Positions 44,901 through 53,686 of a stretch of DNA of 64,000 nt are shown here, piece after piece; within the stretch, counting starts at the first letter, position 1, and each line of letters begins with the position of its first letter. The DNA comes from Catenulispora sp. MAP5-51 (lineage in GTDB: Bacteria > Actinomycetota > Actinomycetes > Streptomycetales > Catenulisporaceae). The DNA lies in NCBI RefSeq assembly GCF_041261205.1, contig NZ_JBGCCH010000032.1, positions 53,552 through 117,551 on the forward strand, read 5' to 3'. Both the position numbers and the translations under genes were made by a program. Under the pieces are notes generated by a model. The model was not told where the DNA came from and made no database searches. It saw nothing but the letters and a program-made list of their open reading frames with translations.

Positions 44901-45044
44901 AACGGTGAACCTGGCATTGCCGTCGACCACGGGCCCGCTGGGATCCGCCGCGTGCGCGGCGTCGGGCGAGCTGACGGGCAGGTACAGCCCGATCATGGTC
45001 AGGACGGCGGCGCCTGCCACCATCGGTTTGGTCGATCTGTTCAT
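41964..45044 (-). CDS. Secreted GH31 alpha-glycosidase with CBM6/35-like insert and partial ricin tail
   Basis: A 1026-residue exported enzyme of the alpha-glucosidase/alpha-xylosidase/alpha-galactosidase family GH31. The signal peptide ends near DAAHAADP (residue 33). An N-terminal beta-sandwich is interrupted by a CBM6/35-like module (about 165-285: GFTGNGYVGGFQTTGASINW ... VSLPAGTSSLSLSCG). The TIM barrel carries the probable nucleophile in PLWWLDSSDGE and the conserved PYVSHDIGGYGQ. The C-terminal ~50 residues are a shortened ricin-like piece (ALDRCLDVNGGSSASGTPVP ... WTLWSCWGGRNQQWEFVS), too short for a full trefoil. It follows the APC permease by 58 bp, so they are probably cotranscribed with GH59 copy 1. 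Confidence 0.85.
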   Translation of the reverse strand: MNRSTKPMVAGAAVLTMIGLYLPVSSPDAAHAADPSGPVVDGNARFTVESPTLIRLEYAGDGGFQDRPTFNAVNRSMPATAFTTSVSDDGYRIIKTSALTLRYRENSGPFNAANLSLDLGNGAPAVHPSFPSTCDYGNGCEAEGLTLHGGATIAGNPDSKSDLAPYYSSGFTGNGYVGGFQTTGASINWQVSNVPAAGQYAVQFRYANAAGKDGQTADRAVTLTANGAQTPVDLPPTADWNTWAVSSTTVSLPAGTSSLSLSCGSPSCQSNIDSIAVTSLDASYPTPAASANLGGYRNSLDLLAGPAPVADGILSRNGWYLMDDTDTGLINSDGTVDSRPDHGGQPYQDGYLFGYGNDYKQALKDFHDLTGPAPLLPRSAFGVWYSRWYNYSLADYQNDLLPAFRKNKVPLDQLVTDTDWKSPSPWAGWEFNPSYFPDPKALFDWEKSQGLQPVLNVHSAIGTGDDTYPADPQLQATLDTAGGSLQPHNCDGSGTDTACGLFNLRDPKQEKAYFDLHSTIEQNYGKPLWWLDSSDGETATPDVDVSADTYNSSRYQVHGNALGQRAYTFARIGSNGSNYGDFAPGASLAWAEHRYTMNQTMDIDPTWAMLAFEAKYTAVESAGIGLPYVSHDIGGYGQDSANASNGWDDPDLYARSVQLGAFQPIDRLHSDHGHRLPWEYRDTTDPKYNSPAAADSATKFLRLREQLVPYTYTLAHEATIDGLPMVRALYLNWPKYDESYSNPTEYTYGDNVLVAPVTTPGTGTVSTDVWFPPGTWTDYFTGKTYTGPATASVSTTLDTMPVFIKAGGIMPTRTNYVDNDAQNPLDQVTVDVATGGDGQFSVYEDDGTSQTTPANPAPSATTGISYSDAGNTLTINPMAGTYNGAVANRTWTVKFHNVAAAPDQVSVNGGAPAGTSYDADHQVLTVTTASLPTSAGTTVSYSSGTGTGPSGKITGVASKGSNKQTSTMPSSGTVQALDRCLDVNGGSSASGTPVPLDTCDGAAATVRRWTLWSCWGGRNQQWEFVS

Positions 45045-45102
45045 GTCTTCCTTCCTGGTCGAGTTTCCTGGCTTCTCGTTGTGGTACTGACCGACCCGGC
45101 GG

Positions 45103-46614
45103 TCACGCGTCTTCCTTGACCGCTGCCTCAGGCTCGGAATTGCTCGGGCCGAGGAATCCCTCGCGGATGTCCTTGGGTCCGAAGGGCCAGGTCTTCTCTT
45201 TCCGGGCCCAGATCAGGAACGCCACGGCGCCGAGCGCAACCCAGGCCAGCGACCATTCGATGGGGTGCAGGCCGGGGCCGTTGTACTTGTCGGAGTACTT
45301 GTCGGCGTAGACGTAGATGACAGCCCAACCGGCCAGGGCGATGATCGCCGGGATCGGGTAGAGCCACATCTTGTACGGACGGTTCAGCGTCGGTTGGCGA
45401 CGGCGCAGGACGACGAGTGCGGCGACCTGGGAGAACGACTGCACGATCACCATCACGGTGGTCAGGAAGGTGATCAGCACCGCAAGCGGCGGGGTCTTCC
45501 AGCTGGTGCCGGCGTGCCGGCTCAGACAGAAGGCGGCGGCCATGATGACGCCCATGGTCAGCAGGCTGACGGTGGGAAAGCGGTGCTTGGGGTGCAGCTT
45601 GCCGAACGCGGCGAAGAACACCTTGTCGTGGGCGGCGTCGTGGGGGACGCGGGAGCCGCCGAGCAGACCGGTCATCACCGAGGTGAAGGCGGTGACGAGG
45701 ATCAGGACCGTGATGGCCTGCGCGGCGCCCTTGCCCCAGGCCGTCTCCAGCACCAACGAACCCAATGAGCTGGAGGCCGGGTCGTTGGAGTCGAGCATGC
45801 GGTGCCAGTCCACGACGCCGAGCGTGCCGACCTGCATGAGCAGGTAGATGCCCATGACGGCGAGGATGGAGTAGATCACCGAGCGGGGAATGACCCGGCC
45901 GGGGTTCTTGATCTCGGCGGCCATGTAGGAGGTGGTGTTGTAGCCGAGGTAGTCGTAGACGCCGACGGACAGTCCCAGGGCGAAGCTGATCCAGAATTTG
46001 CTCGCGCCGAGATCGACAGCGTGGGCGGGCCACGTGAAGGCCTGGTGCGCGTGGAAGTCGGTGAAGGAGGCGATGATCAGTGAGCCGACGCTGACCAGCA
46101 TGACCCCCCACAGCACGAGCGTGAGCCGGCCGATGTCGTCGATCTTGCGCCACAGGACGGCGATGGTGAGGACGCACAGCGCCAGCCCGACCAGGTCGCC
46201 CTGGGCGTGGGTCATCGACGGCCACAGGTAGGTCAGGTAACTGATGAAGCCGACGATGCCGGTGGACATGATCAGCGGGATGAACAGGATCGCGGTCCAG
46301 ACGAACAGGAACGGCATCAGCCGGCCGGTCCGGTACTGGAAGGCCTCCCGCAGGTAGACGTAGGAGCCGCCGGCCCGGGGCATGGACGCGCCGAGCTCGG
46401 CCCAGATCAGGCCGTCGGCCAGGGCCAGGATTCCGCCGCAGATCCAGCCGATGATCGCCTGGGGCCCGCCGAACGCGACGACCATCAGCGGGATCGTGAT
46501 GAACGGGCCGACACCCACCATCTGGCTCATGTTGATGGCGGTCGCCTGGACCCGGCCGATCCTGCGGGCGAAGCCCTGGCTTGCCGGGGGCGGTTCGTCT
46601 TCGGTGACGGACAT
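45103..46614 (-). CDS. APC-family amino acid permease
   Basis: A 503-residue transporter with 12 predicted spans. The first helices carry the APC consensus: INMSQMVGVGPFITIPLMV (28-46), with the glycine-rich break, and LGASMPRAGGSYVYLREAF (74-92). It imports an amino acid or amine by proton symport; the substrate is unknown. Its place between two secreted glycosidase genes on the same strand is unusual. It may bring in an amino component of a glycoprotein or glycolipid substrate, though this is inference. The gap to GH59 is 138 bp with only a weak hairpin. Confidence 0.9.
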   Translation of the reverse strand: MSVTEDEPPPASQGFARRIGRVQATAINMSQMVGVGPFITIPLMVVAFGGPQAIIGWICGGILALADGLIWAELGASMPRAGGSYVYLREAFQYRTGRLMPFLFVWTAILFIPLIMSTGIVGFISYLTYLWPSMTHAQGDLVGLALCVLTIAVLWRKIDDIGRLTLVLWGVMLVSVGSLIIASFTDFHAHQAFTWPAHAVDLGASKFWISFALGLSVGVYDYLGYNTTSYMAAEIKNPGRVIPRSVIYSILAVMGIYLLMQVGTLGVVDWHRMLDSNDPASSSLGSLVLETAWGKGAAQAITVLILVTAFTSVMTGLLGGSRVPHDAAHDKVFFAAFGKLHPKHRFPTVSLLTMGVIMAAAFCLSRHAGTSWKTPPLAVLITFLTTVMVIVQSFSQVAALVVLRRRQPTLNRPYKMWLYPIPAIIALAGWAVIYVYADKYSDKYNGPGLHPIEWSLAWVALGAVAFLIWARKEKTWPFGPKDIREGFLGPSNSEPEAAVKEDA

Positions 46615-46752
46615 GTCAAGCTCCTAACGATGGGCGTCTGGGGTCGGGGCGATGATCAGTGGGATCGGTGTGCCGTCGGCCGCCGCCGCGTCGGGCGTGT
46701 CCGCGAGGCGCGGCGGCGACTCTTGGGGACGCGAGCGGTCTGCCCGCGGTTG

Positions 46753-48816
46753 TCAGCGGGCCTTGGAACCGTCGCCGCTTGCGGGCGTCACGGCGAAGTT
46801 GCCGAACTGGTCGGTCTGGTAGCCGACGACGCCGAGTCCGGCCAGACCGGTCGAGAAGGTGCCGTCTGTGGCCTGGCCGACGGCGGTGCCGTCGATGCTG
46901 GCGGTCAGCGTGGAGCCTTGAAGAGTGAAGGCGACGGTGTGCCAGGTGCCGGTGCCCAGGGCGTCAGCGGTCCCGGATGCGAGCGTGGTGAAGTTCCAGT
47001 CGCCGTCGCTCTTCAGGATCGACCACGCACCGGTGTCGGAGACGCGCAGGTGGTAGGCGTCCAATCCGGCGTTTTCGGTTTCCTGTTGGCCGACCCGGCC
47101 GAGGAGTTCGATGCTGCCGGGTTGTTCGAGCATGACGTCGGAGGTGACGGTGTAGTCGCTCCAGGAGCTGTCGCCGATGATCGTGTAGGGGGCGTCGTAG
47201 TTCTCGTCGGTCCAGCGGATCGGCTCGGTGGGTGCCAGCTGTCGAAGACACGTGCCGGTGCGGCCGCCGCCGCAGGGAACGGTGTTGAAAGAGCCGTTCA
47301 TGTCGGAGAAGTACTTCGGGGAGGTGCTGGCCGCCGGGGTCTGGAAGTCATCGGAGTACGGCAAACTCAGTGGTGCGGCCGGCGGTGAGGTGGCATCGCC
47401 CTTGCCCTGTCCAGTGGTGGTGGTCAGGGTGTAGACGAATCCGGGCTGCAGGGTGAGCGAGTAGTTGCCGTCGTCTGGTGTGATGTCGGTGGTGTGGACG
47501 AAGTAGTCGTCGGAGTTCGAGGAGTTCACGTTCGTGGCCCACACGTGCACGGTCCCGGTGGACAGGCCGCCGGCGACGGCGAGATTCAGCGTCTGTGCGC
47601 TGTTGGCGTCGAGGGTTTCGATGACGGTGCTGTAGTCAGAGCCGTTCGGCGACTTCAAGCTCACGTAGCTGCCGGTCGGATTGGGCTGTGAGCCCAGATA
47701 TCCGCTGGCTGAGTCAAGGTACTGCCAGCCGGGCTGTACGAACTGGGTGGTCTGTGCGGTGACCCAGGTGGTCTTGCCGATGGAGTAGTGGCCGGACCAG
47801 GGCTGGTTGGCGATCGACATCCCGGCGGTGCCGTAGTGCAGGTTCGGGTACAGCGCGGCGATGGCGGGCCAGTTCCAGAACGACGTCATGCGGCCATCGA
47901 TGTATCCGCGATTGATCGACCGGGCCACCGCCGCCGCCCCGTCGTCGGCGTCCAGCGATCCGCCCTCGCTGTCCCACAGGGTCTTGCCGGAGTCGATGGC
48001 CGCCTGCTGGCCCGCGTCGCTGGAGTCGTAACAACTCGTGGCTTGCGAGAGGTAGCCACAGGGGTAGTGCGCACCGATGATGTCGACGGCGTCGTTGAAC
48101 GCCGAGTCGCCGGCCATGGCCGTCGCGACATCCCAGTTGTCATCGTCGGATGCGATGACCTTCGTGGAGTAGCCGTGGGAGACCAGGGCCGATTTCAGAT
48201 TCTCGTACCAGCCCTTGTCGTACCCGCGTTCGTCCCAGCCGCCGAGGTAGTCGATGGTCAGGCCGTTCTGTTTGGCGCAGCCGAGCCAGTCCATCAGGTA
48301 GTTGATCTCGTCGGTGGACCAGAAGTAGCCGTGGCCGGGATTGGGGTTGTTCGGGTCGTCGACGCCGATCCAGCCGGGCGCGCCCTCGGACAGCGCGGCG
48401 AGTTTGAGGTCGGGGTTGCGGGTCTTGGCCTGCTGCGCCAGCCACCACTCGTTGCCCTGGTGGCAGTCGATGACACCGCGGGTGTGTTCATGGCTGGGCT
48501 GGGAGCCGTCGGTGGAGTCGGTGTCCCCACCGACCTCGAGCTTCAGACCCTGTAGCGCGGCGCCGTAGCCGGGCTTGAACAGGTAGTCGAGCAGTTGGCT
48601 GCGCTGTGGCTCCGGGTAGTCGATCAGCAGGCGGGAGTTGCCGCCGCCGGCGCTGATCGCCCCGACGCCGTCGAAGACCCGTCCGGAAGCGGTGCCGTCG
48701 ATGGTGATCGACACCGCGTCGGCGTGTGCGGGCCGCGCGGCGGCCAAACTGATCACGCCGACGAACAGTAGAAGTAGGGCACTGATAAGTGCGATGGGAC
48801 GTCGAGACCACGGCAT
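46753..48816 (-). CDS. Secreted GH59 galactosylceramidase-like beta-galactosidase, copy 1
   Basis: A 687-residue exported enzyme of family GH59 (galactocerebrosidase type). After a signal peptide (ALISALLLLFVGVISLAAARPAHA, to residue 32), GRVFDGVGAISAGGGNSRLL (45-64) and DYPEPQRSQLLDYLFKPGYG (66-85) match the family start. The acid/base is E196 in GGWDERGYDKGW and the nucleophile E284 in LWDSEGG; the residue before the acid/base is Asp where clan GH-A normally has Asn. A C-terminal lectin-like beta-sandwich (about 525-680) follows. The ATG at 48816 has AGGAG upstream. A promoter with an overlapping dyad lies at 49.03-49.07 kb. Copy 2 is at 61.4-63.6 kb. Confidence 0.9.
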   Translation of the reverse strand: MPWSRRPIALISALLLLFVGVISLAAARPAHADAVSITIDGTASGRVFDGVGAISAGGGNSRLLIDYPEPQRSQLLDYLFKPGYGAALQGLKLEVGGDTDSTDGSQPSHEHTRGVIDCHQGNEWWLAQQAKTRNPDLKLAALSEGAPGWIGVDDPNNPNPGHGYFWSTDEINYLMDWLGCAKQNGLTIDYLGGWDERGYDKGWYENLKSALVSHGYSTKVIASDDDNWDVATAMAGDSAFNDAVDIIGAHYPCGYLSQATSCYDSSDAGQQAAIDSGKTLWDSEGGSLDADDGAAAVARSINRGYIDGRMTSFWNWPAIAALYPNLHYGTAGMSIANQPWSGHYSIGKTTWVTAQTTQFVQPGWQYLDSASGYLGSQPNPTGSYVSLKSPNGSDYSTVIETLDANSAQTLNLAVAGGLSTGTVHVWATNVNSSNSDDYFVHTTDITPDDGNYSLTLQPGFVYTLTTTTGQGKGDATSPPAAPLSLPYSDDFQTPAASTSPKYFSDMNGSFNTVPCGGGRTGTCLRQLAPTEPIRWTDENYDAPYTIIGDSSWSDYTVTSDVMLEQPGSIELLGRVGQQETENAGLDAYHLRVSDTGAWSILKSDGDWNFTTLASGTADALGTGTWHTVAFTLQGSTLTASIDGTAVGQATDGTFSTGLAGLGVVGYQTDQFGNFAVTPASGDGSKAR

Positions 48817-49028
48817 GGTGGCTCCTTGGCGAGGTGGCGGTCCGGTTTGGAGGCAACGCGAAGGCGCGATCCAGGTGAGGTGATGCGCACCGAGTGCAGA
48901 GCGCGCACGCCGAAAAGAACTGGGCGTGGCAGGCTCTTGAGGTTCCCGCTGAGACGGCACAACGCCGACCGCGGTTTCAGCCGCTCGCAGAGCCGCATTC
49001 GAACTAGCGAATCCGTTCAGCTCATGCG

Positions 49029-49074
49029 CGCTTACTTTCGAAGTGAGCGTACTTCAAGCAAACTCGGTCGTCAA
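49029..49074 (-). promoter_or_regulatory. GH59 copy 1 promoter with overlapping operator dyad
   Basis: On the minus strand, TTGACG (49074-49069) and TACGCT (49051-49046) are 17 bp apart. The dyad CGCTTACTT-TCG-AAGTGAGCG (49029-49049), with one mismatch between its 9-bp arms, overlaps the -10 element. This is a classical layout for repression. The dyad does not match the ROK or LacI sites, so a different regulator is implied. Confidence 0.6.
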
Positions 49075-49150
49075 TGAACTTGTTCAAGAGCTTTCCGAAT
49101 GGATTTCACCCATGTGACAACAGCTATGTGGCAACTGGCCGCACGGAGAT

Positions 49151-49186
49151 GGCGCCGTCGGTCCGGCCCGTGGGGCCGACGGCGCC
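49151..49186 (-). terminator. Terminator of the galactonate-pathway operon
   Basis: GGCGCCGTCGG (49151-49161) pairs with CCGACGGCGCC (49176-49186). It lies 110 bp past the stop of the lactonase gene, the last gene of the minus-strand run. The rest of 48817-49296 holds the GH59 promoter and no gene that I can support. Confidence 0.6.
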
Positions 49187-49296
49187 TTCACCGAATGCCG
49201 TGCAGGTGCTACGGAAGTCGCCAGACCTGTGCGAGCGTGCCCTTGCAGGCGTACCACGCGCCCCACCGCAGTAGCCCACGGACGCGTGGCGGCAGT

Positions 49297-50178
49297 TCAC
49301 ATGACGCGACCTCCGAAGCGCGTCGATGGCAGGCCCCGGATATCCGTGCGCATCCGGTACGTCGTGCCCGATTCGGGATACCGGCGCAACGTCTCCTGGT
49401 CGAGGGCCACCGACGCGGTGGTGACGATCAGATCGGTCAGGTCGGGGCCTGCGAAGCAGCAGCTGGCCAGGCGGGGCACCGGTAGCTCGACGACGCCGAC
49501 CACGGCTCCGTCCGCCGCGATGCGCAGCACGGCCCCGCCGTCCCACAGCGCGGTCCAGACATGCCCGTCCGCATCGACGGTGAGTCCGTCCGGGCCGCCG
49601 AAGCGGGGGTCGATGGTGATGAGGGTTCGGGGTTCGGTCAGGGTTCCGGTGTCGGGTTCGAAGTCGTAGGCGGTGATGGTGCCGGGTGCGGTGTCGGTGA
49701 CATACATGACCGCGCCGTCGGGCGACCAGCCGAGGCCGTTGGGGATGGTAAGACCGTCCAGTACCGTGGCGACCTGACCGTCGGGGTTCACCGCGCACAG
49801 CGATGCCGCCCCGGGCGCGGCGTCGCGGTCCATCACGCCGACCCAGAAGCGGCCGGCCGGATCACACTTGCCGTCGTTCGCGCGGCGTGCGGGATCGCCT
49901 GGCAGGGTGGCGAACACGGTCCGGCGACCGTCCGGGGTCAGCCCGACCACCTTGTTGCCGATGGCTGCCAGCCAGAGGTTGTCATCCCACGGGACCGCGC
50001 AGCCGATCTCATCGCTCGTGGAAGCGCGGGTGGTGACCTGGTCGGTGACGGTGAGGAAGGCCCGGCCGTCGATGTCCACCAGCCCGAGCGTCCCGGTCTC
50101 GACGTCGTAGGCCGGGCCTTCGCCGAGTAGCAGCCGTTCATGACCCAGCGGTTCGGGGTCACTGTGTCGGATCTTCAC
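49297..50178 (-). CDS. SMP-30/gluconolactonase-family sugar lactonase
   Basis: A 293-residue six-bladed beta-propeller that hydrolyses sugar lactones to aldonates. The metal ligands of the family are visible: E20 in LLGEGPAYD, N101 in RRANDGKCDPAGRFWVG, N147 in TIPNGLGWSPDG and D197 in GGPDGLTVDADG. As the last gene of the operon with galactonate dehydratase, it most likely opens galactono-lactone formed by the SDR dehydrogenase. L-arabino- or fuconolactone are alternatives. It starts 18 bp after the kinase stop. Confidence 0.88.
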   Translation of the reverse strand: MKIRHSDPEPLGHERLLLGEGPAYDVETGTLGLVDIDGRAFLTVTDQVTTRASTSDEIGCAVPWDDNLWLAAIGNKVVGLTPDGRRTVFATLPGDPARRANDGKCDPAGRFWVGVMDRDAAPGAASLCAVNPDGQVATVLDGLTIPNGLGWSPDGAVMYVTDTAPGTITAYDFEPDTGTLTEPRTLITIDPRFGGPDGLTVDADGHVWTALWDGGAVLRIAADGAVVGVVELPVPRLASCCFAGPDLTDLIVTTASVALDQETLRRYPESGTTYRMRTDIRGLPSTRFGGRVM

Positions 50179-50196
50179 AAGGCTCCTTCGCCTCGG

Positions 50197-51129
50197 TCAG
50201 CGGATGATGTCGTCGGCCGCCGAGGCGGCGAGTTCCTCGAAGGTGGGCAGTCCTTCCCAGTCGCCGTCGGCTGAGACCGAGAATGCTGCCGTTCGGCTCG
50301 CGACGCGCAGCCGTTGCGACTCGGGGGCACCGTCCAACAGGGCGCTGAGATAGCCCGCCACGAAGGAGTCCCCGGCACCGACCGGGTCCACCTCGACGAC
50401 GAACTCCGCTGCGACACGGTGGACGCCTGACGGCCCGACGGACACCGCACCGTCCCGGCCCATGGTGACCACGACCGTGGCCGGCCCCTTCGTCCGTAAG
50501 GCCGCGGCCAGGTCCTCAGCCTCGCCGTCAGGATCCTCCAGCAGGATTCGGGCTTCGTGCAGGCTGGCGAACAGCAGATCAACCTGCGGCAGCAGACCGA
50601 GGACGCAGCGCTGGAACTCCTCCGCAGACCACAGCTTGGAGCGGAAGTTGGCATCGAAGGACACGTAGCGAGCCCGCCGAACCACCTCGCTCGTGGTGTC
50701 CGCAGCTCCCGGCGACAGGGCCGGGGTGATCGCGCTCATGTGGACGACCAGCGCTGATTCGATCACTCCGGCCGGCAGGTCGGCGGGCTCCAGCCGCGAT
50801 CCGGCCGAGCCTGATCGGTAGTAGTGGACCCGTCGGGCGCTGCCGGTGCGGCGTTCCTTGAGAAGCAAGCCCGTAGGCGCGTCGGGATCCGTACGCGCAC
50901 AGACCTCGACGCCCTCGCTCCGCAGCGTTCCTGCCACGAGCCGCCCGAGTTCGTCGTCGCCGAGCCGTCCGATCCACGCGGCGGTGTAGCCGAGGCGCCG
51001 CACACCGATCGCGACCGTGGACTCCGATCCGGCGATGCCCAGGCTCAGGTGACGAGTGTGGCGCAGCGGGCCGATCCGATCTGGTGCGAGCGCGGCCATC
51101 GTTTCGCCGAGAGTGACAAGGTCAGGCAT
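50197..51129 (-). CDS. PfkB-family 2-dehydro-3-deoxy-galactonate/gluconate kinase
   Basis: A 310-residue ribokinase-fold sugar kinase. The N-terminal block VTLGETMAALAP is that of KDG kinases, and the anion-hole/catalytic signature VDPVGAGDSFVAGYLSALL lies near the C-terminus. In context it phosphorylates 2-keto-3-deoxy-galactonate to give KDPGal. Its ATG lies inside the end of the aldolase gene (shared ATGCCTGA, 51122-51129), so the two are tightly coupled. E. coli uses the unrelated DgoK for this step; a PfkB-type enzyme fills the role here, which is inferred from context. Confidence 0.87.
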   Translation of the reverse strand: MPDLVTLGETMAALAPDRIGPLRHTRHLSLGIAGSESTVAIGVRRLGYTAAWIGRLGDDELGRLVAGTLRSEGVEVCARTDPDAPTGLLLKERRTGSARRVHYYRSGSAGSRLEPADLPAGVIESALVVHMSAITPALSPGAADTTSEVVRRARYVSFDANFRSKLWSAEEFQRCVLGLLPQVDLLFASLHEARILLEDPDGEAEDLAAALRTKGPATVVVTMGRDGAVSVGPSGVHRVAAEFVVEVDPVGAGDSFVAGYLSALLDGAPESQRLRVASRTAAFSVSADGDWEGLPTFEELAASAADDIIR

Positions 51130-51766
51130 TAGTGCAGCTCCCCACAACGGCCAGAAAGGACTCGGCTCGCCGTCGCAAGGCGACCATGTCGCCGCTCTGG
51201 AGTGCGTCGCCCATCAGGGGCGAGCCCACCGCGACGGCGAGCGCACCGGCATCGAGCCACGGCACGACATCGTTCAGTCCGACACCGCCGGTCGGTACCA
51301 CGGGCAGGCCCGGGAGCGGCTGACGTATCGCGGCGAGGAACCCGGGTCCCAAACTGGAGGCCGGGAAGAGCTTCACCGCGCTGGCTCCAGCGTGCCAAGC
51401 GCGCAGGGCTTCAGTCGGAGTGAACACCCCGGGCAGCGCACCCAGGCTACGCAGTTTCGCCACGGCCACGATCGCCGGGTCGAAGTGCGGAGACACCACG
51501 AACTGCGCTCCGCTGTCGGCGGCCCGCCGGACATCGTCAGTGCTCGTCACGGTTCCGACACCGATGGCGACGTTGATGCCGCTGGCGCCGGCCTGGGCAA
51601 GCAAAGCTGAGACCGCCTGGAGACTTCCCGGCGTCGGCAGCGTCACCTCCACGGCGCGCACCCCGGCCTCGATCAACGTGTGGAGAGCGGGGATGAGGTG
51701 TTCGCCCGATGACGCACGCACGATCGCGAGCAGCCGATGGGCGGCGAGTTCCTGCGTCAGGTTCAT
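51122..51766 (-). CDS. 2-dehydro-3-deoxy-6-phosphogalactonate/gluconate aldolase
   Basis: A 214-residue class I aldolase (KDPG/KHG family) that cleaves KDPGal or KDPG to pyruvate and glyceraldehyde-3-phosphate. The Schiff-base Lys is K132 in ASAVKLFPAS, the general acid/base Glu is E40 in AVEVTLPTP, and IGVGTV (69-74) is the conserved phosphate/pyruvate region. PTGGV follows near 159. With galactonate dehydratase two genes upstream, a DgoA role is likely, although this family often accepts both epimers. The kinase start lies within its last codons. Confidence 0.9.
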   Translation of the reverse strand: MNLTQELAAHRLLAIVRASSGEHLIPALHTLIEAGVRAVEVTLPTPGSLQAVSALLAQAGASGINVAIGVGTVTSTDDVRRAADSGAQFVVSPHFDPAIVAVAKLRSLGALPGVFTPTEALRAWHAGASAVKLFPASSLGPGFLAAIRQPLPGLPVVPTGGVGLNDVVPWLDAGALAVAVGSPLMGDALQSGDMVALRRRAESFLAVVGSCTNA

Positions 51767-51772
51767 ACCGGT

Positions 51773-52528
51773 TCACTCTCCGGACCAGATGGTGCGTCCG
51801 CCGTCGATGACGAAGGCCTGGCCCGTGACGTAGCCGGCCTGGCGGGAAGCCAGGAAGGCAACGACCGGTGCCACGTCCTCGGGACGTCCGATGCGGGCCA
51901 GGGGTATTCGCCCTCTGATCGATTCGAGCTCGGCGTCCGAGACGTCGCTCCACGTCCCGGTGAAGATGCTCCCCAGGGCGACGCAGTTGACGCGCACCTC
52001 GGGAGCGAGGTCCACCGCGAGCTGCCTGGTCAGCGCCTCCAGACCGCCCTTGGCGGCGGCGTAAGCGCTGTGGTGTCCGAACCCGATGTGAGCATGGATC
52101 GAGGAGGTCAACACCACAGACCCTCGGCGGTTGCGCAAGAGATCGGCGAAGGCCTGGACCCCGGACCACGCGCCGGTGATGTGCAGGTCCAGCATGTGCT
52201 GCCAGGTGTTGGCTCCGGACTTGCCCAACGGCGTCGGGTCGCTGCTTCCGGAGTTGAAGTAGAGCAGGTCCAGCCCGCCGTGCGCGGCGGCCACCTCATG
52301 CTCCAGACGTCGCCAGTCAGTGTCTTCAGTAACGTCGAGGCGCCGATAGACGACATCGGCGCCGCCCTCACGCGCGGCCGCGGCGGCGGCCTCGCCGCCT
52401 TCGTCGTCGACGTCGGTCATGATCACCTGCCACCCGAGCGAGCCGAGCCGGCTGGCGACGGCGGCGCCGATGTCGCCGACCGCGCCGGTGATCAACGCCG
52501 TTGGACGCGGTTCGATGCGGCTCACCAT
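51773..52528 (-). CDS. SDR-family sugar dehydrogenase
   Basis: A 251-residue NAD(P)-dependent short-chain dehydrogenase. TGAVGDIG (14-21) is the cofactor-binding motif, with D39 (TDVDD) suggesting NAD preference. The catalytic Ser143 (SSIHAHIG), Tyr156 and Lys160 (SAYAAAKGG) are in place, and the C-terminal [18 protein letters not shown] is typical. Embedded between galactonate dehydratase and the KDPGal aldolase, it most likely oxidises D-galactose (or L-fucose/arabinose) to the lactone. The ATG at 52528 overlaps the dgoD stop (ATGGTGA); a GTG one codon later is the alternative. Confidence 0.85.
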   Translation of the reverse strand: MVSRIEPRPTALITGAVGDIGAAVASRLGSLGWQVIMTDVDDEGGEAAAAAAREGGADVVYRRLDVTEDTDWRRLEHEVAAAHGGLDLLYFNSGSSDPTPLGKSGANTWQHMLDLHITGAWSGVQAFADLLRNRRGSVVLTSSIHAHIGFGHHSAYAAAKGGLEALTRQLAVDLAPEVRVNCVALGSIFTGTWSDVSDAELESIRGRIPLARIGRPEDVAPVVAFLASRQAGYVTGQAFVIDGGRTIWSGE

Positions 52529-53664
52529 TCGGCGAACGAACCGTCCGCGTGCTGCCACATCGGCGGCCGCCAGGCGTGACCGGTCGCGGCGGACGCCCGC
52601 ACGGCCTCCTCGTCGATCTCGATCCCGAGACCCGGACCGGTCAGCCGCTCGATGTGGCCCGAGTGCAGGTCGAAGACCGACGGGTCCTGGAGGTAGCCGC
52701 GCAGATCGTTGTCGTCGGCGTAGCCGCTGCTGCTCTGCTCCTGGATCAGGAAGTTGGGACTGGCGAAGTCGACCTGAAGACAGGCGGCGAGCGCGATGGG
52801 CCCGAGCGGACAGTGCGGCGCCAGCACGACATCGAAGGTCTCAGCCGCGGCGGCGATCCTGCGGACCTCGGAGATGCCGCCGGCATGAGACAGGTCCGGC
52901 TGCGCCACCGCGACCCCGGTCGCGAACAGATCCGCGAACTCCCGGCGCGAGTAGAGCCGCTCCCCCGCCGCGATCGGTATCGGCGTCGAGGCGACAACCC
53001 GCCCGAGATTCGCGGTGTGCTCCGGCAGGACCGGCTCCTCGACGAACAACGGCCGCATCGGTTCCAGCAACGGCAGAAAGGCCACCGACGACGCGGTACT
53101 CATCCGGCCGTGGAAGTCGATCGCGATATCGATCTCGTCGCCGATGGCGTCCCGCACCGCTTGCATCCGGCGTGCCCAACGCTCATAGTCCGCCTTCGTC
53201 GGCAGCGCCACGGTCGGCCCGGCCAGATCCATCTTCATCGCCGAAAACCCCAGCGCCACCTTCTGAAGGGCATCGGCGGCCGTGGCTTCGGGCGTCTCAC
53301 CTTGGATCCACGAGTACATCCGCACCCTGTCACGCACCGCGCCGCCCAGCAGCTCGTGGACGGGCGCCCCCAAGGCACGGCCGGTGATGTCCCACAGCGC
53401 CTGGTCGATGCCGGCCACCGCGCTCGACATGACCGGCCCGCCCCGGTAGAACCCGGATTTGGTCAAGACCTGCCAGTGCTGCTCGATCCGGCGCGGGTCC
53501 TTCCCGACGAGGTATTCGAAACAGGTGTCGACCATGGCGCGGACCGCCTCGGCCCGCCCTTCCACGATCGGCTCGCCCCATCCGCTGATCCCGGCATCGG
53601 TGTCGATGCGCAGGAACAGCCAGCGCGGGGAGACCAGGAACGTCTCCCAGCCTGTGATCTTCAT
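52522..53664 (-). CDS. dgoD: D-galactonate dehydratase
   Basis: A 380-residue enolase-superfamily enzyme that dehydrates D-galactonate to 2-keto-3-deoxy-galactonate. The match to E. coli DgoD as I know it is close end to end. Metal ligands D183, E209 (FVEEPVLPE) and E235 (AAGERLYSR) and catalytic H185 (DFHGR) fall at the same positions, with the second catalytic His at 284 in [17 protein letters not shown]. The start ([18 protein letters not shown]) and the end ([11 protein letters not shown]) also follow DgoD. This is the strongest functional anchor of the operon. It overlaps the SDR gene and starts 22 bp after the permease stop. Confidence 0.93.
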   Translation of the reverse strand: MKITGWETFLVSPRWLFLRIDTDAGISGWGEPIVEGRAEAVRAMVDTCFEYLVGKDPRRIEQHWQVLTKSGFYRGGPVMSSAVAGIDQALWDITGRALGAPVHELLGGAVRDRVRMYSWIQGETPEATAADALQKVALGFSAMKMDLAGPTVALPTKADYERWARRMQAVRDAIGDEIDIAIDFHGRMSTASSVAFLPLLEPMRPLFVEEPVLPEHTANLGRVVASTPIPIAAGERLYSRREFADLFATGVAVAQPDLSHAGGISEVRRIAAAAETFDVVLAPHCPLGPIALAACLQVDFASPNFLIQEQSSSGYADDNDLRGYLQDPSVFDLHSGHIERLTGPGLGIEIDEEAVRASAATGHAWRPPMWQHADGSFAEW

Positions 53665-53686
53665 TCATTGCTCCAAATGTTCGGGC

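Noticed and set aside
48935..48965. A fifth CCTCA-type site near the GH59 copy 1 gene
   Set aside because: The two CTCA units there are 12 rather than 11 bp apart and one unit reads TCTCA; it lies downstream of the better promoter and on the wrong strand relative to the other sites.
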